Assembly (NCBI RefSeq): GCF_003970495.1
Contig: NZ_RXWW01000025.1
Location: forward strand, 1-34,815
Source of the DNA: Staphylococcus pasteuri
GTDB taxonomy: Bacteria; Bacillota; Bacilli; Staphylococcales; Staphylococcaceae
Direction of reading: 5' to 3'
DNA length: 34,815 nt
Shown: positions 27,953-34,815 of the stretch, one piece after another
Layout: each line of letters opens with the position of its first letter
Position numbering within the stretch: the first letter of the stretch is position 1
Position numbers and translations under genes: made by a program
Notes under the pieces: generated by a model
The model's input: the letters and a program-made list of their open reading frames with translations, nothing else
The model's database searches: none
Told to the model about the DNA's origin: nothing

Positions 27953-28555
27953 TTACTTTTCTATGAAACCTTGTTCGCTAAGTAATTTCTCTAGATTTTG
28001 CTTTAATTCTAATTTATCTCCTAAATTATCAATGACATGGTCAGCCATTCTACTTTTTTTATCTATAGAAATTTGACTATAAACACGTGCTTTTGCTTCT
28101 TCTTGGGTTAAGTCATTTCGCTCCATTAAACGATCAATTTGAATACTTTCAGAAGTATAAACAAGCCATACTTCGTCTACAGTATCTTGTAATTCATTTT
28201 CAAATAGAAGCGGGATATCCATTATGACATTATGGCCTTCTTCAATATATTGTTGTTTCTTTTCATCCATAATTTCTCTAACAATCGGATGTACAATTTC
28301 ATTTAGCACTAATCGTTGATCAGGATTATTAAAGACTAAGTCTCCCATATACTTCCGATCCATTTCACCATTTTCATCGATAGCTTCTTCTCCGAATGTT
28401 TCTCTTACCTTTTCTAAACCTGTTGTACCTTTAGCAACTGCTTCTCTTGCAGCTGTATCTGCATCAATCACTTTAAATCCAAATGCAGTTAATAATTCAG
28501 ATACAGTAGATTTGCCTGATGCAATACCACCAGTAAGTCCTATTACTTTTGACAT
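27953..28555 (-). CDS. coaE: Dephospho-CoA kinase
   Basis: Last step of coenzyme A synthesis: ATP-dependent phosphorylation of the ribose 3'-OH of dephospho-CoA. The 200-aa product has the P-loop [11 protein letters not shown] (7-17), the segment [10 protein letters not shown] with the conserved aspartate, [14 protein letters not shown] [10 protein letters not shown], the PLLFE motif in [10 protein letters not shown], and the lid sequence RMERN-like [15 protein letters not shown]. The ATG at 28555 follows AAGGAAGCG. It lies 15 bp after mutM in a polA-mutM-coaE operon and is followed by a terminator. Confidence 0.97.
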   Translation of the reverse strand: MSKVIGLTGGIASGKSTVSELLTAFGFKVIDADTAAREAVAKGTTGLEKVRETFGEEAIDENGEMDRKYMGDLVFNNPDQRLVLNEIVHPIVREIMDEKKQQYIEEGHNVIMDIPLLFENELQDTVDEVWLVYTSESIQIDRLMERNDLTQEEAKARVYSQISIDKKSRMADHVIDNLGDKLELKQNLEKLLSEQGFIEK

Positions 28556-28570
28556 ATTTTCACGCTTCCT

Positions 28571-29443
28571 TTATTTCTGACAAGTCGGGCAATAGTGACT
28601 ATTTCTTGATGCAATGACTTCAGTTTCGATTGGATGCCCACATACCTTGCAATATTTTTGTTTGTATACATTAAGATGTAGCTGCATTTCACCTGTTTTT
28701 CCATCAGCATGTCGATAATCCGAAATGCTGGTACCACCGTATTTTATACCCTCATTTAGTACTGAACGAACATGATAAAATACCATTTCTTTTTCTTGGT
28801 CAGTTAAACTTTGAGTTAGTCGATGTGGTTTTATACCTGCTCTAAATAAAGCCTCACAAGCATAAATATTTCCACAACCAGAAATGACTTTATGATCTAG
28901 AATAACCTGTTTAATCGGTTTTTTAATATAACTTTTTTTATTTGTACAATCTAAAAAATGTTGTAATGCATCATCATCAAATGGTTCTGGAGCTATTTTT
29001 AAAAATGATGGATAGGACTCAAAACTGCTAACATTTCTTATCTCTCCAAAACGTCTTATATCTGAATAAACTAATTTTTTGCCATTGTTTAGTTCAAATA
29101 TCACTTGCCAATGTTTTCGATAATTAGGTGCAGTAATTTGTTCTAAATCATCTACAATGAAGAATCCACCAGCCATACCTAAATGACTAATTAAAATACG
29201 ATTCTCATCATTTTGTTGAATATAAAAGACGATGTATTTACTTCTTCTGTCGATTTTTATAATTTTATATCCTTCAGTTAAACGTTTAAAACTATCAAGT
29301 TCGATTCCCTTGATTATGGTTTCTCTACCATTCTTTTTTCCATTAATAACACTTTCTGAGAATTTTACTTTATCAATAATTGTATTAATGGCGTATGGTT
29401 CAATACCTCGTTTAACATGTTCTACCTCAGGTAATTCTGGCAT
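28571..29443 (-). CDS. mutM: Formamidopyrimidine-DNA glycosylase (Fpg)
   Basis: A bifunctional glycosylase/AP lyase that removes 8-oxoguanine and formamidopyrimidines. The 290-aa product starts MPELPEVE, giving the catalytic Pro1 and Glu2 after methionine removal, has the conserved lysine in IDRRSKYIVF (K69), the ISHLGMAGGFF segment with the wedge methionine, the H2TH region LDHKVISGCGNIYACEALF, and a C-terminal zinc finger (C265, C268, C285, C288) with its DNA-binding R280. The ATG at 29443 follows AAGGAAGG and lies 14 bp after polA, its partner in base-excision repair. Confidence 0.98.
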   Translation of the reverse strand: MPELPEVEHVKRGIEPYAINTIIDKVKFSESVINGKKNGRETIIKGIELDSFKRLTEGYKIIKIDRRSKYIVFYIQQNDENRILISHLGMAGGFFIVDDLEQITAPNYRKHWQVIFELNNGKKLVYSDIRRFGEIRNVSSFESYPSFLKIAPEPFDDDALQHFLDCTNKKSYIKKPIKQVILDHKVISGCGNIYACEALFRAGIKPHRLTQSLTDQEKEMVFYHVRSVLNEGIKYGGTSISDYRHADGKTGEMQLHLNVYKQKYCKVCGHPIETEVIASRNSHYCPTCQK

Positions 29444-29457
29444 ATTAATACCTTCCT

Positions 29458-32088
29458 TTATTTTGCGTCATACCAAGTTTCACCATAACTAGAATCTACC
29501 TTTAAAGGCACATCTAAATCAAGTGCTGATTCCATAATATCTTCAACAAATTGACTAAATGAATCTACTTCTTCTTTTGGTACTTCAAATATCAATTCAT
29601 CGTGTACTTGCAATAATAATTTTGCGTGATAATTGGTTGACTGTACTTCTTCATCAAATTTAACCATTGCAAGTTTAATAATATCAGCAGCACTACCTTG
29701 GATTGGCGTATTCATAGCAGTTCTTTCCGCAAAACTTCTTAAATTGAAGTTACGGCTTGTAATATCTGGAATATATCTACGGCGATGTAATAGTGTTTCT
29801 ACATAGCCTTGTGCTTTAGCATCTTTAACAATATCTGACATATATTGTTTCACACCAGGAAAACTATCTAAATAATCATCGATAAAGATTTTTGCTTTTT
29901 TACGAGTTATACCTAAACTTTGACTCAATCCGTAATCACTAATACCATAAACGATTCCGAAATTAACAGCTTTTGCTTGTCTTCTCATCAGACTGTCTAC
30001 TTCGTCCGCTTCTACATCAAACACTTTCATAGCAGTCGCTGTATGAATATCATGTCCATTTATAAATGCTTCTTTCATACTTTCATCTTGAGTAATATGA
30101 GCTAGTACTCTTAATTCAATTTGTGAATAGTCGGCAGATAAAATAACACTATCAGATGACGTAGGTTTGAATGCTTTTCTAATTTTTCTACCTTCTTCTA
30201 GACGGACTGGTATATTTTGTAAATTAGGATCAATACTAGATAATCTTCCAGTTTGAGCTAATGTTTGATTAAAACGTGTATGAATACGTTTGTCATCACT
30301 GATTACTTTTTGTAACCCTTCAACATAAGTCGATTGTAACTTAGATAACTGGCGATAATCTAAAATATAATCGATTATTGGATGTTGCCCTTGTAATTGT
30401 TCTAAAACATCAACTGCAGTTGAATAGCCTGTTTTAGTTTTTTTAATTACTGGTAATTGAAGTGTCTCGAATAATACTACACCTAACTGTTTTGGTGAAT
30501 TGATATTAAACTCTTCTCCAGCAGCTTCATGTATGTTTTTAATTAGTATATCTAATTTTTCTTGAATTTCTTTTTCCATTTGTTGTAAATCTTTTGCATC
30601 AGTATAAATACCTATTTCTTCCATTTGGCTTAAAATACGGGCTAAAGGTAATTCTATATCTGCTAAAAGAGATACTTGGTTGTATTCTTTTAACTGACTT
30701 TCCATTTCAGTTTTAGAGGCAAAAATAGCTTCTGTAATCGATGCCACATGCTTATTAAGAATAGCATTGTCAGGAACATGATGCTTTTTACCTTTACCAT
30801 AAATCGTTATATTATCTTGAACATAATGTTGACCGTAATGTGTAACTACTGAGTTCACATCGTCAATTGTTCTAGATGGATCTATAATATAACTCGCTAG
30901 CATTACGTCAAATTCAATATTTTGTATGTCAATGTTTAATCTATGAGCAACAACATAAGTTTTCTTAGCATCGTATACTATTTTCTTTGTATTAGGATTT
31001 TCCAACCATTGTACTAAATTTTTATATTGTGAAATTTCATTTGCATCAATAACAACATGTAAATCTCCAGTATGGAAACCAAACTTAAGGATATTATCTC
31101 TTAAGTAGTTACTATTTTCTAATTCAAAATGAATGGTTGCTTCTTCTAAATTTGAAAAATCAACATGTTCAAAATTTGGTTCAATATCAAATTCCTTATC
31201 TTTCTGTTCCTCAGTAGCCTCTACATCTCTAATATCTGCAAGTAGTTGCTTAAATTCTAGCTTTTTAAAGAGCTCAATTTTATCTGATTCATCTACTTCA
31301 GAATCCATTTTAGTATCTGCTAATTTAACTTCAATTGGACTTTCAATATTAATTGTAGCTAAATCTTTACTCATTAAAGCGTCTTTTTTACTATTTTCGA
31401 GCTTTTCTTTTAATTTTTTACCTGATACATCATCTAAATGATCGTATACACCTTCTACAGTATTAAATTGATTAAGTAGCTTAATCGCTGTCTTTTCACC
31501 AACACCTGCCACGCCTGGTATATTATCAGATGTATCACCCATTAAACCTTTCATATCAATAATTTGGTTAGGTGTTAAACCATTATATTTTTCTGCAATA
31601 AACTCTGGAGTATAATGATCAACATCTGTAACACCTTTTTTTGTATAGTAAATAGTTACATGATCAGTAGCAAGTTGAGTTAAATCTCGATCGCCGGTAA
31701 TAATTATCGTTTCAAAGCCAGCTTCATCAGCTTCGCGGCTCAATGTTCCTATAATATCATCGGCTTCATAATTTTCTAACTCATATCTTTTAATATGGTA
31801 AGCGTCCAATAATTGACGGATGTATGGGAATTGCTCACTTAGTTCTGGTGGCGTTTTTTGTCTTCCACCTTTATATTCACTATATTTAGAATGTCTGAAA
31901 GTTGTCTTTCCTGCGTCAAACGCCACTAAAAAGTGATTGGGTTGTTCTTCTTTTAGAATTTTCTCTAGTAACATTGCAAAGCCATATACTGCATTTGTAT
32001 GTATGCCTGCCTTATTTGAAAGTAATGGCAAAGCATAGAATGCTCTAAAACTTAAACTATTACCATCAATTAATACTAATTTATTCAC
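29458..32088 (-). CDS. polA: DNA polymerase I
   Basis: Removes RNA primers and fills repair gaps. The 876-aa product has an N-terminal 5' nuclease domain (IDGNSLSFRAFYAL, EADDIIGTL, ITGDRDLTQL, GLMGDTSDNIPGV), a middle 3'-5' exonuclease-like domain, and the polymerase domain with motif A SADYSQIELRVLAH, motif B RRQAKAVNFGIVYG and motif C QVHDELIFEV. In the middle domain the metal-binding acidic residues of the proofreading site appear changed (for example IHFELEN, YDAKKTYVVA and LNKHVASITE), so proofreading is probably absent, as in Bacillus Pol I. The start is GTG at 32088, 10 bases after GGAGG. It leads polA-mutM-coaE. Confidence 0.97.
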   Translation of the reverse strand: MNKLVLIDGNSLSFRAFYALPLLSNKAGIHTNAVYGFAMLLEKILKEEQPNHFLVAFDAGKTTFRHSKYSEYKGGRQKTPPELSEQFPYIRQLLDAYHIKRYELENYEADDIIGTLSREADEAGFETIIITGDRDLTQLATDHVTIYYTKKGVTDVDHYTPEFIAEKYNGLTPNQIIDMKGLMGDTSDNIPGVAGVGEKTAIKLLNQFNTVEGVYDHLDDVSGKKLKEKLENSKKDALMSKDLATINIESPIEVKLADTKMDSEVDESDKIELFKKLEFKQLLADIRDVEATEEQKDKEFDIEPNFEHVDFSNLEEATIHFELENSNYLRDNILKFGFHTGDLHVVIDANEISQYKNLVQWLENPNTKKIVYDAKKTYVVAHRLNIDIQNIEFDVMLASYIIDPSRTIDDVNSVVTHYGQHYVQDNITIYGKGKKHHVPDNAILNKHVASITEAIFASKTEMESQLKEYNQVSLLADIELPLARILSQMEEIGIYTDAKDLQQMEKEIQEKLDILIKNIHEAAGEEFNINSPKQLGVVLFETLQLPVIKKTKTGYSTAVDVLEQLQGQHPIIDYILDYRQLSKLQSTYVEGLQKVISDDKRIHTRFNQTLAQTGRLSSIDPNLQNIPVRLEEGRKIRKAFKPTSSDSVILSADYSQIELRVLAHITQDESMKEAFINGHDIHTATAMKVFDVEADEVDSLMRRQAKAVNFGIVYGISDYGLSQSLGITRKKAKIFIDDYLDSFPGVKQYMSDIVKDAKAQGYVETLLHRRRYIPDITSRNFNLRSFAERTAMNTPIQGSAADIIKLAMVKFDEEVQSTNYHAKLLLQVHDELIFEVPKEEVDSFSQFVEDIMESALDLDVPLKVDSSYGETWYDAK

Positions 32089-32118
32089 TATCTATACCTC
32101 CAGCACATATTTAAATAT

Positions 32119-32145
32119 ATTTTATCATAAACAAGGTACTGTCAA
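32119..32145 (-). promoter_or_regulatory. polA operon promoter
   Basis: Consensus -35 TTGACA (32145-32140), a short 15-bp spacer and extended -10 TGATAAAAT (TAAAAT at 32124-32119) on the minus strand, about 30 bases before the polA GTG. Confidence 0.6.
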
Positions 32146-32196
32146 TAAATATTAAGTACCGTTATTCAGTTTCTGCTATTTCTACTTATTAAAAAA

Positions 32197-32230
32197 CATC
32201 CTAATATGAGCGTTAACCCACATTAGGATG
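32197..32230 (-). terminator. phoPR terminator
   Basis: A 12-bp stem (32197-32208 with 32219-32230) is followed by TTTTTTAATAAG on the minus strand. The single wobble is G-U only on that strand. It lies 17 bases past the phoR stop. Confidence 0.88.
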
Positions 32231-32246
32231 TTTCATTATAATTGAT

Positions 32247-33941
32247 TTAATCTTCATCAATAAAAGATACTTTAAATGTAGACCCTTTATTTAATTGACT
32301 ATCAACACTAATTCTACCATTATGTGCCTCGACAATGTGTTTAGTTATAGATAAACCTAAACCAGTGCCTCCAGAATCTCTACTTCGAGCTTTATCTACT
32401 CTATAAAATCTTTCGAAAATATGTTTTTGTTCTTCCTGAGTAATTCCTATACCAAAATCTTGAATTTGTAAATTTACTTTCTTGCCTTGACGATATACCT
32501 TTACAATTACTTCACTATCATTTGTTGAATAGTTAATTGCATTAGATAATAAATTAGTTATAACTTGAGCTATTTTATCTTCATTCGCTTTAAAAATAAC
32601 ATCATTTTCTATTTCTGGTATGATGTCTATATTTTTACTTTGTGCTTGATTTTGTAAATGTTCAATTGTTGTATAAGCAAGTTCAGAAAGATTTAAATAA
32701 CTGGTTGCGATATCTGTTTGTTGCTCAATATGTGATAAGTCTAGTAAATCCATCACAAGTGACTCAATTCTATTTGATTCTTTTAAAATGATATTTAGGA
32801 ACATATTTAATGATTCTTCATCATTTTTAGCGCCTTCTATTAGCGTTTCTGCAAACCCTTTAATTGAAGTGATAGGCGTTTTAAGTTCATGTGACACATT
32901 AGCAACAAATTCACGACGCAAATTCTCCAATTTTTGGATATTAGTAATATCATGTAATACAACTACCATACCTTGAAGTTTCTTTTTAGATTTTGAGAGT
33001 ATCGGTACACAAGAAACATCAAAATACTTTGTATGTACGTTATTGATATCTACTTCAATTTGTTCATAAATAACTTTCTCTGTTCTAAAACTTTCTAGTA
33101 TTAATTTCTCAATTGGATCGTTAATAAAACCAATATAACTTTTATTTTCAACACTTTGTTCAGGAGTAAACACTTCATAATAAGCTGAATTAGCTACAAC
33201 TATATCTCCATGTTTATCTATCATAAGTACAGAACTAGGAATGTTTTCTAAAGTTGTTTTCAGTCTATTAGATTGTATTTTTTGTCTGTTATTCAATTTT
33301 TGTAAACGTCTTGCGAGTTCATTTGTTGTAACAAATAATGCTTTTGTTTCTTTAACGTTACTTTCTGGTACACGTACATGATAATGACCATCAGCTAAAA
33401 GAGAAGTTGCATAGGTTACTTCATTAATAGGTCTTATATATGTACGATGAATACTTCTACTTGCTAGATATTCAGTGATTAATACTATAATCCCTACAAT
33501 TGATAGATACTTCCACATTTCTTTTTGTAAATCTAGTATTTCATCATTAATACCACTTATGTATACTGTTTTATCTCCAATTTGACTTTTAAATGTATAC
33601 TTTAACCCTAATTTAGTATTTTTATGAATCAAATTGGAAGGATTTGCTTCGTTATCTATCCGTCCATCTAATGAACTATTTTTATCAGTTGTAAAAATAG
33701 TTTTGTCATTTTTCTTAATGACTATTAAATTTTCTTGATTGTTTGCAATATTTTTAATTTCATTCTGTTTACCATTATTATACATACTAATATAATTGCG
33801 TGATTCTTTTTTAAGTTCTTTAGTCTGACTTTGTGTTAATGTTTGATAAATCATGTTGTGGACAATAGCACCCAAACCTATAAAGCTAATGATTGTGATA
33901 GTACTAATCAAAAGTAATATGCGATGATAAAACTTTAACAT
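32247..33941 (-). CDS. phoR: PhoR, sensor histidine kinase of the phosphate response
   Basis: The membrane kinase partner of PhoP. The 564-aa product has a membrane segment near 8-30, an extracytoplasmic loop of about 110 residues, a second membrane segment near 144-163, a HAMP-like linker, a PAS domain around 225-340, and a HisKA domain with the phospho-accepting H351 in VANVSHELKTPITSIKG. The ATPase domain has the N box ITNLLSNAINYS, DFGIGIT and GTGLGLSI. The start codon overlaps the phoP stop by one base (TAATG), so the two are translationally coupled. The PhoR name rests on domain order and on location between phoP and polA; its signal is not readable from sequence. Confidence 0.93.
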   Translation of the reverse strand: MLKFYHRILLLISTITIISFIGLGAIVHNMIYQTLTQSQTKELKKESRNYISMYNNGKQNEIKNIANNQENLIVIKKNDKTIFTTDKNSSLDGRIDNEANPSNLIHKNTKLGLKYTFKSQIGDKTVYISGINDEILDLQKEMWKYLSIVGIIVLITEYLASRSIHRTYIRPINEVTYATSLLADGHYHVRVPESNVKETKALFVTTNELARRLQKLNNRQKIQSNRLKTTLENIPSSVLMIDKHGDIVVANSAYYEVFTPEQSVENKSYIGFINDPIEKLILESFRTEKVIYEQIEVDINNVHTKYFDVSCVPILSKSKKKLQGMVVVLHDITNIQKLENLRREFVANVSHELKTPITSIKGFAETLIEGAKNDEESLNMFLNIILKESNRIESLVMDLLDLSHIEQQTDIATSYLNLSELAYTTIEHLQNQAQSKNIDIIPEIENDVIFKANEDKIAQVITNLLSNAINYSTNDSEVIVKVYRQGKKVNLQIQDFGIGITQEEQKHIFERFYRVDKARSRDSGGTGLGLSITKHIVEAHNGRISVDSQLNKGSTFKVSFIDED

Positions 33942-34651
33942 TATCTTTTAGGACGCTCCAATTTATATCCTAATCCACGTACAGTTTTAATTAATTTGGG
34001 TTGTTTAGGGTTTTCTTCTAATTTGTCTCTTAAATGACTAATGTGAACATCAACGATACGTGAATCGCCAGCAAACTCATAATTCCACACAGAATTTAAC
34101 ATATGCTCTCTAGTGATCACTCGTCCTTGTCGTTCAATCAGATAAAGTAATAACTCAAATTCTTTAGGCGTTAATTCTAATAATTCATCATCTTTATAAA
34201 CTTCAAAAAATTCTGGTCTAATTCGAATAGAGTCGATAATGATATCTTCCTCATCGCCTTCACTCTGTTCTATTTCATTTACAAATTGAGAGCGTCTTAA
34301 AATAGCCTTCACTCTTGCCACTACCTCTCTTGGTGAGAAAGGTTTAGTCATATAATCATCAGCACCAAGTTCTAAACCTAACACTCTATCAAATTCATCA
34401 TCTTTAGCTGTTAGCATAAGAATAGGTACTAAATTTTTATCAGATCTAATCGTTTTACAAACCTCAATACCATCTTTTTTAGGTAACATAACATCTAATA
34501 CAATTAAATCCGGTTGAGATGATTCAACTTTTTGTAATGCTTCTTCACCGTCATAGGCTACTTCTACTATGTATCCGGCTGTTTCTAAATTATATTTGAG
34601 TAAAGTAACGATTGATTGTTCATCGTCAACGACTAATACTTTTTGTGACAT
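33941..34651 (-). CDS. phoP: PhoP, response regulator (OmpR family)
   Basis: DNA-binding regulator of the phosphate starvation response. The 236-aa product has a receiver domain with D9/D10, the phosphorylated D53 in VLDVMLPKKDG, the threonine in LTAKDDEF and the lysine in YMTKPFSPRE, then an OmpR-type winged helix (LTPKEFELLLYLIERQGRVITRE, SRIVDVHISHLRDKLE, VRGLGYKLE). The ATG at 34651 follows GGGGAGGC. It is first in phoP-phoR. In staphylococci this locus usually lies next to citrate cycle genes (citZ, icd), which would be beyond the window end. Confidence 0.95.
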   Translation of the reverse strand: MSQKVLVVDDEQSIVTLLKYNLETAGYIVEVAYDGEEALQKVESSQPDLIVLDVMLPKKDGIEVCKTIRSDKNLVPILMLTAKDDEFDRVLGLELGADDYMTKPFSPREVVARVKAILRRSQFVNEIEQSEGDEEDIIIDSIRIRPEFFEVYKDDELLELTPKEFELLLYLIERQGRVITREHMLNSVWNYEFAGDSRIVDVHISHLRDKLEENPKQPKLIKTVRGLGYKLERPKR

Positions 34652-34681
34652 GGTGTGCCTCCCCGTTTAAATTACATGTTT

Positions 34682-34710
34682 ATTATAACTGATGTTTAAA
34701 TAGAAATAAT
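34682..34710 (-). promoter_or_regulatory. phoPR promoter (candidate)
   Basis: -10 TATAAT (34687-34682) with a weak -35 TTATTT (34710-34705) at 17-bp spacing on the minus strand, about 30 bases before the phoP ATG. A poor -35 is typical of an activator-dependent promoter. Confidence 0.55.
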
Positions 34711-34715
34711 ATACC

Positions 34716-34743
34716 TATACATCAAATTTACATAAACTTAACA
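34716..34743 (+). promoter_or_regulatory. Three Pho-box-like hexamers upstream of phoPR
   Basis: TATACA (34716-34721), TTTACA (34727-34732) and TTAACA (34738-34743) on the plus strand repeat at exactly 11 bp, the geometry of Firmicute PhoP boxes TT(A/C/T)ACA. They start just upstream of the proposed phoPR -35 but lie on the strand opposite to phoP transcription. Beyond them, 34744-34815 shows only an AT-rich hairpin (34779-34800) that may end an upstream gene. Confidence 0.5.
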
Positions 34744-34815
34744 ATTAAATTAATACAAAGCTTTTATTAAGCTAATATATGAAAAATATTGTCTTTTCAT
34801 TAATTAAGCTATCAT

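Noticed and set aside
34779..34800. ATGAAAA/TTTTCAT hairpin near the window end
   Set aside because: A 7-bp all-but-one A-T stem in AT-rich DNA is weak evidence; it may end an upstream gene, but the context is outside the window.
1..34815. Search for mobile elements, CRISPR, toxin-antitoxin, defence or prophage genes
   Set aside because: Every open frame of significance belongs to a recognised core family or to the Nudix/TPR pair; no direct-repeat arrays, transposase motifs or integration scars were seen.

Overview
This window is a conserved chromosomal core block of a low-GC Firmicute, almost certainly Staphylococcus. It is strongly AT-rich, uses strong AGGAGG-type ribosome binding sites, and has T-box and lysine riboswitch leaders. 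As I remember it, the gene order folC-valS-tag-(AbrB-like)-hemLBDCXA-engB-clpX-tig-(TPR)-(Nudix)-rplT-rpmI-infC-lysP-thrS-dnaI-dnaB-nrdR-gapB-coaE-mutM-polA-phoR-phoP matches the staphylococcal chromosome. I could not run a comparison, and I do not name a species. All 29 protein genes look intact. All but tag are on the minus strand, so transcription runs from high to low coordinates. I see no rRNA, tRNA, insertion sequence, prophage, CRISPR array or genomic island.

Layout in order of transcription (right to left). phoP-phoR (two-component system) ends in a terminator. polA-mutM-coaE (repair polymerase, 8-oxoguanine glycosylase, last CoA step) ends in another. gapB (gluconeogenic GAPDH) stands alone behind a promoter with apparent CcpN and CcpA sites. 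nrdR-dnaB-dnaI joins a ribonucleotide reductase repressor to the replicative helicase loading proteins. thrS (T-box), lysP (lysine riboswitch) and infC-rpmI-rplT (L20-type leader with attenuator) follow, each with its own sensing leader RNA. Next come a Nudix hydrolase and a TPR-like protein, trigger factor, clpX, engB, the six-gene haem operon hemA-X-C-D-B-L (glutamyl-tRNA to uroporphyrinogen III), an AbrB-family membrane protein, and valS-folC under a T-box. tag is divergent from valS.

The coding content is ordinary housekeeping and I found no undescribed system. The interest is regulatory: inverted CcpN-like boxes plus a cre on the gapB promoter; three TT(A/T)ACA-like hexamers at exact 11-bp spacing upstream of phoP; a 17-bp inverted repeat over the -10 of a hemA promoter; an apparent AUA start codon for infC; overlapping divergent valS/tag promoters; and three successive junctions where a leader RNA terminator seems to be the only terminator for the preceding operon. 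Promoter, operator and hairpin calls come from reading consensus motifs by eye, without scoring.
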